From positions 31,549,309 to 31,613,308 of the forward strand of contig NW_019211457.1 of assembly GCF_002443255.2 (NCBI RefSeq): a DNA stretch of 64,000 bases, written 5' to 3'. Position numbers and translations under genes: made by a program. This DNA comes from Varroa destructor. Taxonomy: Eukaryota; Arthropoda; Arachnida; Mesostigmata; Varroidae. This document shows, one piece after another, positions 41,871-54,677 of this stretch (position 1 is its first letter; each line of letters begins with the position of its first letter). Below the pieces are notes generated by a model, which was given only the letters and a program-made list of their open reading frames with translations, made no database searches and was not told the DNA's origin.

Positions 41871-44800
41871 AACGAGAGAAAGCGGTTGGCGCTAAGACTA
41901 GTAAGGCGAGGGTGTTAAGGAAGGTAAAAGGACCAGAGAGAACTCCTACCTATACAGCTTTCAGGCTTCGGTCCGCTCTGCTGCTGCTGGCAGCGTAGAT
42001 GATTATAGCTGCTGTTATTACTGGTAATAAGGTGGCCGGTTCGTTGGCTAACTAACCGTTTTTCGAGAGGAAAAGAACACGCACATTGATTGTGCTTAGC
42101 GAGAATAATACAAGCTCTTTGAATTTCACCGCTGGAAACCGTGGGTAGTCGACCAATGCTTCAGTGGTGGATCAATGGCCTATGGGCTGCTTGTTCGTTT
42201 GTTTGTTCTGTTTTTTTATAGTTCCTCTCAGTAAAAATGAATCGGGGGAAACCGGAATTTAACCACTGCCATAGTTCCTGCTAGAATGAACTAGATGCGA
42301 CTCAGCTGCGTAGAACCGCGATAACCCAACGAAGCAGAAGGTGACACAGGACTTTAATACGACAATGTACTATTATTCATAGTAATAGTACGATAGTACT
42401 ATACGTTATCTCGGCATCGTTGTCATTGTAGTCGTCAGAACAAAGTATCGGGTTAGTAGACGCGGTGCCACTAGATCTGGTCCAAGGTCTCTAGGGCATC
42501 CAAATCCTGACCAAAAGCCAGACTCCTGGTTTTCTGACGGGGCAGGGACCAATGGAGACTTGGTGGCGGCAAAAGGAAACAGGAAAGAAGCGGGATCCGT
42601 AATGAGAAATGAGTGCCATTTGTCGCTGGCAGAAGTCGAAAGTCGTACTGGTAGCAGTGCCTGCCATCAAGCGGACTTAGCGCGCATGGTTTACCCCTCG
42701 CGGTACCCCGGCCCTGACATACTTCTTGGATTTCAGTGAAGTCGTCTATGTGGGGTTCTTCTATCGAAAAGGAAAGACGGTTTTCCTCTCGAACGATTCA
42801 GCCAACCAACGAACGCAGACGAATGACGATTACGAAGGAGCGAATAGCGTAAATGCGATGCCGACATCGTAGGGGTTCGCACTGATGGAGCTTACGGTGC
42901 TTTATCGCCGTACGTGCTACTGGTTTGAAAGTAGTGAAGCGAAATCGAGCTCCTCTACGATTGCGAGAGAGAATGGAACGATGTGAAGGAAAAAAACGAG
43001 AAGAAACCAGGCGAAGACCTCTTGTCCCGTGGTGGTAGAGGCGCTCACGTCATAGCAATACTGTTAGTTAAGCCGTGGTCACAACGGCAGCAAACTCACA
43101 TTGGGTTTAATAAACCTGATGCATCTGAACGCTGATCCAACTATCCGCACGCATGGAAACCGCGGTTACGTGCTGCCTCAGAGGGGGGGAATACACCCAG
43201 CTTGGGATAGCACTATTAATACTTTGAATGTCCATGTTCGTGCAATGGGAGACTGACGATAGGCAGTGAAAACTGTTATGCAAGAAAGTGCTCTCTACAC
43301 TCTGAACCGCGCAAACACTGCAAGCAGCAACTTGATAGGCCATCGCTAAAAGTAGATCTATCTATAATAACTATTATTGTCTATATCTTATTATCTTGGT
43401 GGCGCCACACTATGAGCAGGTAAAAGTACGAACAGGCACGAATATGTGACGAAACTCAGTTGACAACGCCAGCGTCACGTTGCACTTAAATATCTAGTGG
43501 CCCCCCACTTCCTACTTGAAAAATTTTGCCATTTGTTCACAGCTTTCATACAGTACAGTATAGCAAGCTTAGATACTAGTAGCAAATGGCTGATTCTTCA
43601 CAAAGGAAGACCCACAACGATGGCGCAACGTGGCGTTGAAACGGAGTAAAATATAAGTGAAGACAAGCAACGTCCAAGCAGTCTACGAGAGCTGAACGTG
43701 ACCCATAATTCTATCTGCTTCTGTCATGGGCTGCAGGTTGCTGCGGTCACAGGAGCCCCCTGGTTATCGGCCTTCCAGTGGTGATGCCAACGCACTATAT
43801 AGGTTCAGTCTACTGGATACTCCACATCGCTATTCTATAGTTTCTAAGCTAATCCGTAATTAAAAGAGGTAAGTAACTGTGAAATTGCCTCGGCAACGAT
43901 CTACCTAGACGTGCACTACCTTATGCTGTCACCGGTACCCGATCGCCTACAACAAGATAAGATCACAGAACCGCTTGGGATTTACTTCTGAAGTGCATAC
44001 TAAGCCGATATTGGAGTAGCAGGTCTAGCTCTGGCGACAAAAGTAATAGTAGCCCTCAGTTCTTAATAAAAGCCTATGTATGCATAAAGAGGATGCCATT
44101 ATAGTGTAAGTGAAGATATTGGTTGTAAATCTCTCCTTTTAGTGTATGAGTGCTAACAAGAGTGAATAGTTAATGCTTATCGTGTCTATCACATGAATTG
44201 AGTTTTAAGAGATGTCTCATTTGCAAAATAACATTAAACGAGGATCGCAAACATTTTCACTTTGCAGCGCTTAAAGCAGAAAATATCGTCGATACTGGTA
44301 GCAGCCGTTGTGTAGGGTAACTATCCGACGAACTGTGTAGTCTGTAGGTCGTAAGCAGCTGTATCGAAACGAGCCCCCTTTATTCCGAGGAAAGAAAAAG
44401 AGAGGCACGAGAGGATAAAGCAAGCGCAAAAACGGGAGAAGACCGGAAGCGGACGATGAAAGGATACTAACGAATAAGAGCAGAACCCAACGAGGGGGCA
44501 GAAAGAAGGACCATAACAGGATTGGAGGAATCACTGGTATACGCCTCCGGGCAGAAGTCTGCCTGGCTACGGAGTGCTTACAGCGCCCTGCCTCTATAAA
44601 ATCCTGAGCATCTACTAGTCCTGGAGTCATGTCGGCGCCACACTATCTTTTTTCAGCCCTTTCTTTTCTCAGCAATTTTCTTCTGCTTAAGCTGGTCCTA
44701 CTGGATTCACGGCAACAGAAGCAGTCGCCATACATGTCTGCAGCGAATAATACTGAAGCTAAAAACAAAGTCCCTAATGAAAAGTGATGGCCGCAACGTC

Positions 44801-45437
44801 GTTGCTTGTTCGTAACGTTAGTGCAGTTAGTGTCCTAGCAAAAGTATTCAAGCGTCAGTGAATTGGACTTCACTTGAACGACTAATCTAGCTTATCCGGA
44901 ACTAATCTCGAGATGAAGCACTAGTTGCCGTGAAAGATCACGAGTTCTGTAAGTTGCGTCCCCATTCCGTCCTTTCGGCCCCTATTTTGTGTTTCACTGT
45001 CCATAGACTAGCATAGTGTCATTAAACTGAAATACGGATCGGGCCAGACCTTGAAGTTTGACGCTGACAAACGCTATGTAATGCGTCCAATGCTGGATAG
45101 TCTTTTCCTTGCTGGACTTGGCCGTAACTGACTTGGGCCAACCTGGTTAAAAGAGATCACAAACTTTGTCGACAGACGGGTGAAGGGTAATTAGTTGACC
45201 AGTCATCACGTCGTTATCGTCGTCATCGCCGTTGGGCCTTTCACATTAAATCAAAACGTGAGGACTAAACCAGGGACGAGTTTCTTCGGCATCCTTGTTA
45301 CTTGGTGAGTCGCAGAAGCCAGACCTTTTGCGTCTAGTCTGGTTTCTTTCTTATACGATTATGTCGACGGAAGCCGAACGCAGATGTTGGCTGTTGCGTA
45401 GCATCTGAGTTGCCTTCGATGCTTCTTTGCTTTCTCA

Positions 45438-45457
45438 CCCCCCCCCCCCCCCCCCCC
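45438..45457. repeat. Poly-C tract, 20 bp
   Basis: Twenty consecutive C on the plus strand (G on the minus strand). In the minus-strand frames it makes a spurious glycine run. Confidence 0.95.
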
Positions 45458-48400
45458 AATGGCTCTGCGACGAGGACAGATGTCTTTGCTAACGAGAAGA
45501 TCAATGCTCGCTCTCTTCTGCCAACCACGAAATAGGATCTCGTGCTGTCGTCTATCTAATTTATTAGTCATTTACTATTTGCCCCTTTCCCCCTTCTCTT
45601 CGTGTACGTCTCGTTCTTTCTGCCTCGCACTTCCTCTTTTTCACCTTTCATGATGTCTAAAAGGCATAGGGTCCTCAAGCTGCGTTGTAGCACTGAGAAA
45701 CTTGACTGGCCGGTGAGCTGGCTGTGGCAACCAAAAGAGTCTCAAAGAAAAAGTGTAAAAAAGAACAGACTAGAGTAGTTAGCTGCTGGGGCTATCTGTT
45801 GAAGAATGCCTTCGGTCGGTAAAATTACCCTCCAAGGTTCCTGTTACAGAACGGTGGCCTTGTTCATCGAAAACAGTCGGATCGGCCGTCTTTCACGACT
45901 TGCTTTCGAAAGCTGGCATAGCGACAAAAAAGCCTAAATCCGGCCGAAGTCAATTCTATCCTATCCAGTGGGATGTTTGTCTCAGATGCAGAAGGAGAAA
46001 TCTCAAGGCCATCACTTCTTTCGCTATAGCTTAAATCTATCCAGCGAACCAAGCAGCCGTCTCAAATAATCTACAGGACATCGGCACAGGCTAGAAAAAT
46101 CCTTAGAATAGTTAATTACCGTTCTTTATGGCGCAAACGAATTTCAGTTTAATAGGATGAGAGGAACAACCTTAGTCAGAAGGAGACGTGTAGAAAAATT
46201 CAGTAAACGATAAAATTTGCATGTAAATCCTAACACTTTGCGCTGATCTCGTTCCACTTTCTTTCAAAAAATATTCAAATAAAACCGCTTTATACTTTGC
46301 AGTCCTAAGTACAGTCACGAGTTAAAGTCGAGTTTCAGACTGTTTAAGGGAGGTATTTCTGAAAACACTAATGAAACGTATACAGGAGACACACGCATCA
46401 TCTATCGATCTATAGAACATACATACAAACTCCTCTCAGCAGACAAAAGCCCTACGGTGTGTTATACGATGAAACGTAAACGCAGCCAATCGATAACGAC
46501 TATGTATAACATATTACTTACGTTTATGCCGGCAGGTCAAGTGTAATGAAACACATGGTAAAAAATTCGTACGATTGTCATTGACGGATGCGACAGTCAA
46601 ATCGTAACTAACCTAACTCTCTGTAGGCCGGTCTAGTACTGAAGTATGCCTTTACCCCTAAATCCTCGAGCCGTATTACTTTGCACATCTATGACCACCG
46701 CGTTCAATGTCGTCCTATTCGAGTTCGTTTATCTCTGAAACTCCGAATTTCCACTCGATCGATGATGTCTAGAGACAAACTTTAAATAATCCTTGCTAAA
46801 GCAGTATGAGCTGCCACACAGAGGAGGTCCATAAATACTAAAGACACGACGACCCATTCCTGTTACACTAATCGCTAGAATTAACTTTCCCACAGACACG
46901 ATTTCGCTACGTACCTCAAACGAAATGTCCGCTGTCTCCTTTAGTCCACCTAAATTCAGAATTATCCACAGCAGTGGTAAACGTTCATTGTTGTTTATGT
47001 TACTATCCACCGTCAGTGCAAAAAAGGGACGAGGGCTCTCCAACTATTAATGACGAAAAATTTTACACTAGCACGGTTTGACACACTTCATATATGCCCG
47101 GGCACGAATCTGTTATTATATTATTATACACACAATTAGTACTCACGCTCGTTTGAACTTTCGTCCGGTACGGCTTGATACACAAGACTTCAGAATGGCC
47201 ACTGCATCTCCATTCCGTGGAGTGTTGTCACCTCACCACTTGTCTGACACTCGCAACAACCACAGATCGATTACACTTGTCGATAATGCTCGAGCGTCTG
47301 CAGTTAATAGCCTGACCCTTGTCACTCTCTTGATTTTTTAGCGTAAACTATAGGCTGTTCCGTACATGCGTTTACATCCGTAATCTCTAGCTGCGTATGT
47401 GTGTTTCTATTCTGAAGGAGCACGATTTTCTCACTGCTGTAGCCAGACCGCGCAGCTGGTTAACTATTGTAACTGGGAGCTCCGTACTATCTCCAAGATG
47501 TTGACTTCTACGGACCACGAGCTGATATGCGGAACAACTGAGCATGCACTGCTGTTGTGGTTGAGTCCTGAGGCGAGAGGTCGTCGTTGGTGGCGCCCCC
47601 TGTCGAGCATCCTGCGAGCGACAAGGCCTTGGGACAACACGTCTGTACGTCTCCTAAAGGCGACTATGCGCAACTTCCACAACACAAGCAGAGGACAGAC
47701 TTTAAATGAGCCGCTGAAGCCGAGATACAAAATGCATCCCGATCTTTCGTTGCGACAGCCATGACTGGCGCGATCGCAGCAATGACAGCAACAAAGGCAA
47801 AATTTTGAAATTTCTGCTTTTACTTGTTCCTGTTTTATCCTGACCTTTTTCTCTCGTGTCACTACGAGCTTTGCTGCGCCTCAACGCATATCGTAGTGCG
47901 CCTGTGTTTGAGAGCAATAGCTAGGTGGAGTGCGGAGCTCTTCGTTAGTGTTACCTAAAGTCACAAACTCCGGCCTCCTTTTTCCACTCGTTACAGGTTA
48001 ATGCTAGCATACTATGTATTGCATGACAGGGTGCAGGCTGTGTAAAATTTGTACCGCAATCAAATCGTTCCATAATATTCGCTTCTAGGATTGACTAGAA
48101 GAGATGGACTAAGTTGAACCACTGAACTGTTGAGCCGGCGGCCGTAGTGGTGGTAAATTCTAGATGCTGCCTTGTAAAGTGCTTGGCCTATATGGGTGCT
48201 TAGGCTGGCTGGTTTACGTGTTTGCTTGGTCATTGGATACTCCCTAGATCCAGCAATCTCTCTGTGAGCGAGCGAAGATCAATGATATCGGCTTATTGAA
48301 TGCCGACGAATAGCTCCTCTCACTAGTTTGGCTTTGGAGTGCTCGCAAGGGCACTAACCCTACGCGCATGCGAGGTCTCGCTGCTTTTAGCTGCCGCGTC

Positions 48401-50026
48401 ATACAATCGTCATTGGCATAGTTGTCGCCAAGGGTGGCAGCACCGTCAGTTACTTCCTCCTGATGCGTCTAGCATCAGCAAAAACCGCCGGAGTGGGTGA
48501 GCTCGTGTGCCTGCACAGGGGTAATTACAGAATTGCTTTCCTATAGGCGACGGCGCGACTCAGCCGTATAGCATCGTAATGCTCCTGTCTCTTTCTGAAA
48601 TTGGCGTTCTTTAGTTTTTTGCATAGGAAAAGTGCGATGCCACTTTCGTATTTACTTCCAACGAACAAACATTCATCAGTGTCTTGAAGCGTCTACTTAA
48701 TTTGAGTTATCATACGGTCAGAGCTAATGGTAACACACTGATGACTGCCGACGATTGGGTATCTGTAGAGCTGTGGTAGCTCTGAGGTAACCCATTTCTA
48801 AACGTTTAGCCCTTTACTTCATGTTCCGCCTTTCTTTCGGATATCTCCGAAGTCTCAATCGGGGCGCCTGATGCGTGCATCGGCTGCTTGTCGGTGCCCA
48901 CCTACTTGGACTAATTTGATACAGTTTAACCAGTGTAGGCAATGACCTAACCTAGGTAATTTATAACTTAGCTTTCAACGGCAAACGATACATGCTAGAT
49001 GCACGCCGTCACAACAGTTTCAACATCCGTTTATATTATCAATTTGATGTTGGGAATGCCACTCATTTCCGTCGACTTCTGACATCTCGTTAGTTGCGTA
49101 ACGGTCTGCACGCTTTGGTGTGATGATCCTACATACTCATTACTTACTAGATAAGTACATTTGGGATCCTCCATGGGAAAAATGTGATTGGAAACAATGA
49201 CAAACCAGTCAGAAACTCTGCCGGACTAGCTAGGCTACATAGCGGGTACCGCAGAAGGGGCGTTGCTGGCTTGTCCATGAGGAGCCATTGTGGTAAAGAG
49301 CTCGGCTTTGCTGACGAAAATTGCCTCTGGCCAGACGTTCAAATGATGCGGATCTTTTAAGTGGAATTTCGCTATGGCTTCAGCTTTCGTTAACAACATA
49401 TAGTTGATAGATAGAACTGGTGTTATTCACGGTATTGATAATAAAAACGTTATTCTGGGGCGCCGCGATTCATGGTTTTCAAAATAGACTAAAGATTTAA
49501 CATATGCGTAATATAATCTAAAAAGAGTCAGATGTATCTATAGTATGGCTGAGAATTTTTTGATTAATAATAAAAAAAAATTGAATAAACAAAGAATATG
49601 CGGCACGAGAAAAGATTTAGCATTGAGTCATAAAGTTACTTCGCAATACAAAAAAAGAAAACTGTTAATAGTTTAGTTGAATATATGCTATGAAACCATG
49701 CTTGCAAGTAGATGGATATCTTATAAAGGAGCTGTCGAATTTCCCCCTTTTTTAGAGGATATAAACTGTTGTAACACACTTATTATTTTGATACAGACTT
49801 GGATACGGGAAAACCTTGCACATATTGATAATGGCTCCTTTTGTGTTTTTCATTTGTGTTTGGTTAGGTAGAAACTTTCATGCTGCAACTATGAAGTATT
49901 CAACAGGCACGATTGACCTAATTCCGAAGGTCCTGGTCTATTCATAGGTACTTGTCTAATTATATTCGTAAGCGTTAATGCATTCTCTTGTTTTTCTACA
50001 TCTATAAAAAAATTGACCCTCATGTT

Positions 50027-50084
<58 letters not shown>
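50027..50084. repeat. Compound (AC)5(AT)24 microsatellite
   Basis: A short AC run passes into a 48-bp pure AT run, the longest pure dinucleotide tract in the window. Confidence 0.97.
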
Positions 50085-50087
<3 letters not shown>

Positions 50088-50823
50088 CATCGTTTTTTGG
50101 GGTACATTACGAAATTATAATCGATATGCTTTTATTACCGTAGAGTCATATTGTTGCATAATATTCCGCTTTATAGGAGGTTCGGGACCCAGGCTGACAT
50201 GACTCGTTCCTTTTGTTTCACTCTTTCATAACCTTAATCTATTATTTCCAAACCTAGAGATAAGTTTTTTAGAAGTGTATGAAACATTTTCCTGCTAAAA
50301 TCGTTTCGATAGCGATAGCCTTGGAAGTCTTTATATAAAACGGCCTGAATACAAAGAAAGTCACACTGCACACTTACCATATGCGCGCGTGTTTTTCTTT
50401 AACTAGTCTCACAATCATAAAGTGACGTCTATTTTTTCAAACTTTATCATTATATTATCATATTTAGTCCAACTGAGAATTTTCCAATTTCTTAGTTATC
50501 AGTAAATAACGGTAGATGCTTAATTGAGAGATGAGCGTATTGCGATTGTATCCTAAAATCTTGACCGTGCATTAGAAAAAAACAACTGGTGATTTTATGA
50601 GCAGTATTTAGTAGTATGACCCGGACTAACTTGCATTAGCTATAAAATCTAAACATGTTAATTGTACAACTCTAACTGCACAGAGTATTAGAATAAATGA
50701 GCTGCCTGAGTCCTTTTTCTTTGTTTGACTAACATTCAAAAGTCGTCGACGGTGCGCCGATTCTCATACACGTCAAAAACAAGCGCTCTGGCAGCAACAA
50801 GATGCGCAAGGGTTACGTAAACT

Positions 50824-50883
50824 TACGGTGACGCACTTGATTGTTACTTGATATCATACATCGCGTAATTTCGCGTCACCGTA
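50824..50883. repeat. 11-bp inverted repeat with 38-base spacer
   Basis: Arms TACGGTGACGC (50824-50834) and GCGTCACCGTA (50873-50883) are exact reverse complements. No flanking target-site duplication recognised. Confidence 0.85.
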
Positions 50884-53876
50884 CGACAAAGGACCGTGCA
50901 AAGAAAGCTTTTCTAGCCTGCAAACAATGTGCCATACTGAACCATCGGTGTTGGGCGACCGAGCATGAGATTCGCGTACTGGGACTGCGTACGGCTTAAT
51001 TGAACTTTTCGTCGTTTGCTGTAATCATTGAAATCGAAGAAGACTCGCTTGGCAGTAGCCGAGGCAGCAGGAGAAAGATCTGATCCTGACAAGTTTCTGA
51101 CGGAGACGCCTCGCGCATGTCACCTCGTCTGGTTAATATCTAGCAGATCCCAATGAAGCACGTCGATTGTGGTGATGCGTTATACGACGTTGGCCATTCA
51201 GATATTTTGCGCAAAACAAGTCGTTTTATTATAAAAGAAGAAGAGAAGATCGAGAAGGGGATGATCGTATGTAAAAAAGGAAACCTAAGACCCAATTAGC
51301 CATAGTTCGAAAACATTAGTAAATACCATTATTACTAATGTCATAGCTTTTATTGCTGGAAATACAACAAATCCACTTGATAAATTCCAAAATATCATAT
51401 AAATTTAATATTATATCAATTCATTGGCGCATGTTGAAGAGGCGAGATTCAGATATCCTACTATTCGTATTGCAACAAGATAGTACCTTCGAACGTAGCA
51501 TAAGCTAGTACTGAATTGCTATATAGACGCAAGAACTTTGTCAATTCTAAGGTGCTGAGTATTCACATAATATTAATTGCTTAGATTAACTTATCAGCTT
51601 TTGTTCACTGGGGACTCGGTGCTCTGCTCACGACTTCGAAGGGATCGCGGCCGTAAACACAAGGAAGTGCTTGACAGCGGATACTGAGCTTGTACAACGA
51701 GCGCAAGGATACCATCGAAAAGCAGGAAGTATGGTTCACTAAGTTCTAAGAAAAATATATGCTTGTCTTTTCAACTTACATATTGCGTTAGGTCATAATA
51801 TTCTAGACTAGTCATAATGTATTCCTAATGATCATATCGAGTTTTATACGTCTTAGGACCGCTTTGGGAAAACGGTCAGATGAAGCAGTTTAGGATTTGA
51901 GCAAAAATGCTATTCATTTACGTAGTCAGCCGGTTCTTCTGTGCTACAACAAGGAATATAAATAGCTGCCATATATGGAGCTGAACAGGCGAGATTGTTT
52001 ATGGATAGAGGTTTAGTTGTAGAATCAGCAACTCCGATTGTTGATTGAAACTCGCATCATCTGCGAGGAATAATATATTTAAATCGTACTTTAAAGTTAA
52101 ATACTTTACGAATTTCACTCCAGTAAGTGAACCAAGTATGCGTTTTACTTCTATAGTATACTTTTATATACAAAGCCAATTACTCCAAAAAAAAGTATTG
52201 AATAATTTAGAATAATCTATATAAGCTTTATATAGACTTCGAAACCTATGCATCCAGATCATGGTGGTATACCGTTTTTATTTAAAAGCCAACTTATGAA
52301 TAGTAATAAAATTACATGTTTTATAGTCGAAATCACCCGATCGATTTGTATGTGTCTGACTAGAATCTGGGATTCTATAGCTCTAAGTTCTCCATGCTAT
52401 AGCCTACATTGTCCCGTTGGGCAATACATAATAACATACCAAGCTTTCTGACGGTGTGAATAGCGAAAATAAAAAGATCAGCTTCAAAATCACAGCGTAT
52501 AGACCTTTTAATAAATGATTCTTTATTTGGATTCGTCTCAATCTAAACTGAATCAATGGGGTCTCAAAGTATACAATTTTTGGCCCTTCACTGGCACTGT
52601 ATAACCGAACAGAAATGGTCATATTAGAATGCGGGATAGTCTCGTGCACCGCGATTTGCACAGATTCTGTAAGAATTGAAGCTGGGATCATCTGGGTTTA
52701 AAGATGACCTTAAGTAAGGCAACACTTGATTGCTTCCGCCTTTCGACGTCTTTGATTTGGATAAAGGCAACAAAGCTGTCAATCACGTGTAAGCACGTCT
52801 ACATAAAAGCAATGAACAAGTCCTTAGATAAATTATAAATTATTCTTTATTGCTGGCAACCGTTGTCCAACCGTTTGGGGGACATATCTACTCACAGCAG
52901 TATAAATAACATTACTCAACATCATCTATTACTACCATTGCTTCTCCCTTTGAAAATCTTCCTCAGAACACCTATTAATTGCTCGTTATTGTATTAATAT
53001 CGGTTTTAGTTAAACGTTGCCCCCATTGTCGTTTAGATGTGAGGTAATTGAGCAGAACATATACGAAGAAACCTTGAGCCGTTGATCACATAGGCCTGAT
53101 GACCTCACAGTCAGTTTCGTCCAGGTCACCAGAGCAGCCAGTTAGACTCAGAAACTGTTATTGTTTATATGCAGTCATTTTCACTCGACTTTTTGCTCAT
53201 CGTAACTGAATCACTGCCATTATTAATCTATGATACAAATACCTGTGACAGACAATGGCGCTTTTCTATTTGTTTCGTGTTACAAGTTTTATGAAGTATG
53301 TATCGACAGAAATCGCTTGCTGACTTCGTATTAGCATTATTCTCTTTCACGACCCATCACACTTCCATCTAATGATGTATGAATGTGCATCATTATCATC
53401 AAAATCCACATCGACATTCGACCGCTTATTATATGGCCACACACATCACAAATGGACGCACATCTCGTTGTCGGTGCATGACTGACTGCAAAATTTCAAC
53501 ACAACACGCTACAAAAGCACGAGGTCCTTCGGCAGTTCAAAATTGCGCGCCATTTTCTGATAAGCAACTGAACAATCGAGCAGACAGAATCCAAAGATGA
53601 CGTCCATTACCTTTTTCGTTTGTCTTGTTTACTAACTGTTTTAGCGGTTCGTGCCCTGGAGCGACGAACGGCCGGTACCGGGCAGCTACCACTACGACAT
53701 TTACGAGTTCATGTCTACGGAAATGATATGATACGGATAAAGGTTTAGTGGCCAAAATGGATATGCCACAGTAACTGAACTATAAGCGGAATGAAAAATT
53801 TCTGTCAGTGACTTAAAATCGCTCTTCGAAATATATTTTGTGTTTGGAAAGAATTGGGAAAAAAATGAAACATGTT

Positions 53877-53934
53877 TTTATTTGTTGTTATTTTTGGTTG
53901 TATTACGCATTTTATGATACTGATGTTATTTATT
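53877..53934 (-). other. Candidate poly(A) signals for Duox
   Basis: Two minus-strand AATAAA hexamers, at 53929-53934 and 53877-53882, are the first I see downstream of the Duox stop; the nearer lies 489 nt past the stop. I saw none between 53935 and 54423. Position fits a short 3' UTR, but the hexamer is common in AT-rich DNA, so this is only a candidate. Confidence 0.3.
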
Positions 53935-54422
53935 GTCAAATTGTCTGCAATCCGGGTTCGGTTCCGTTTTTGCATCAAACTCTATCACTAGTAATAAGTA
54001 CCGCGTAGAGAAAAACCGCGTTGTTGCTCAATATTAAATAATTTCTTTTGTTTTTGTTATAATATCAGTTTAGATTATTCCATTTTTGTTGTCTATTCAT
54101 TGGTTAATTATTACTTGTTATTCTTGATGTGGCTCTAGTTGCGACAGCAGATGACACGGGCGATCGAATACAAAACGTTTGACGACGGCACTTCGTAACT
54201 GTTGCTACCGCCTGCCCGACGACAGCTTCGACGCCTCTTTGCCGCACATCAAATCATTTTGTCGTCCGGAAGGGGGAGACGTTTGGACCTATGAGCCCAC
54301 AAACGTATAATAAACAAACAAATTGAAACCCTTATTATTACTAACTACACATAGTTGGTAGGAAAGACGATCAATTGTGGCGCTGTCGTGTCCTCCTCTT
54401 CTGTCATGTTTAGCTACCGCGT

Positions 54423-54677
54423 CTAGAAGTTTTCGTAATGGTGGATAAAATAGGGCAGCTTGCGGGCAGTATTGACCGTCTCGACAGATGTGTTGATCGT
54501 TTTGGTCAACGCCGTGGGACCGCACGAAAATACGCCTACTTTGCTTACATAGGCGTGCTGCATTTGAACAAAGCGGAGGAACGCCGTCATATCTGGACGC
54601 CCAAAGTGGTTAATTGCTTTAAGGCCCGTGAACATTGAGTGATTCGAAATTCGCTGGAAGTGATTTTCGCAGATGTA
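54423..54677 (-). CDS. Duox: Duox terminal exon with stop codon
   Basis: 255 bp including the TAG stop, fragment residues 564-647. The acceptor is ATTTTTTCAG. It begins [11 protein letters not shown] and includes [15 protein letters not shown] and VFSCGP (CGP at 615-617, contacting NADPH in NOX enzymes). It ends [11 protein letters not shown], the expected extreme C terminus with its terminal aromatic residue. This fixes the 3' end of the coding region. Confidence 0.97.
   Translation of the reverse strand, partial: YICENHFQRISNHSMFTGLKAINHFGRPDMTAFLRFVQMQHAYVSKVGVFSCGPTALTKTINTSVETVNTARKLPYFIHHYENF

Larger units (their letters stand above)
31001..49400. other. Gene-poor, GC-richer region with strand-skewed tracts
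   Basis: No confident exon. Much of the stretch is GC-richer than its flanks and strand-skewed: pyrimidine-rich on the plus strand at about 35280-35480, 36700-37050 and 38400-38600, and purine-rich at about 33130-34420. The open frames seen (for example 40884-41381 minus against 41071-41607 plus) overlap in opposite directions and look like low-complexity artefacts. Confidence 0.55.
49401..54422. other. AT-rich region downstream of Duox
   Basis: Mostly AT-rich, with one more GC-balanced island at about 50720-51200. Includes the Duox 3' flank, with candidate poly(A) signals at 53877-53934, and a long TA microsatellite at 50037-50084. An open frame with a good splice acceptor at 52404-52666 is treated as a finding. 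No gene can be called. Confidence 0.55.

Noticed and set aside
42370..42394. Imperfect inverted repeat GTACTATTA/TAATAGTAC
   Set aside because: Short, AT-rich and expected by chance at this composition.
45334..45571. Minus-strand frames with a glycine run
   Set aside because: They are produced by the poly-C tract in several frames.
47399..47862. Opposed 121- and 132-codon open frames
   Set aside because: Mutual overlap in opposite directions and no family resemblance.
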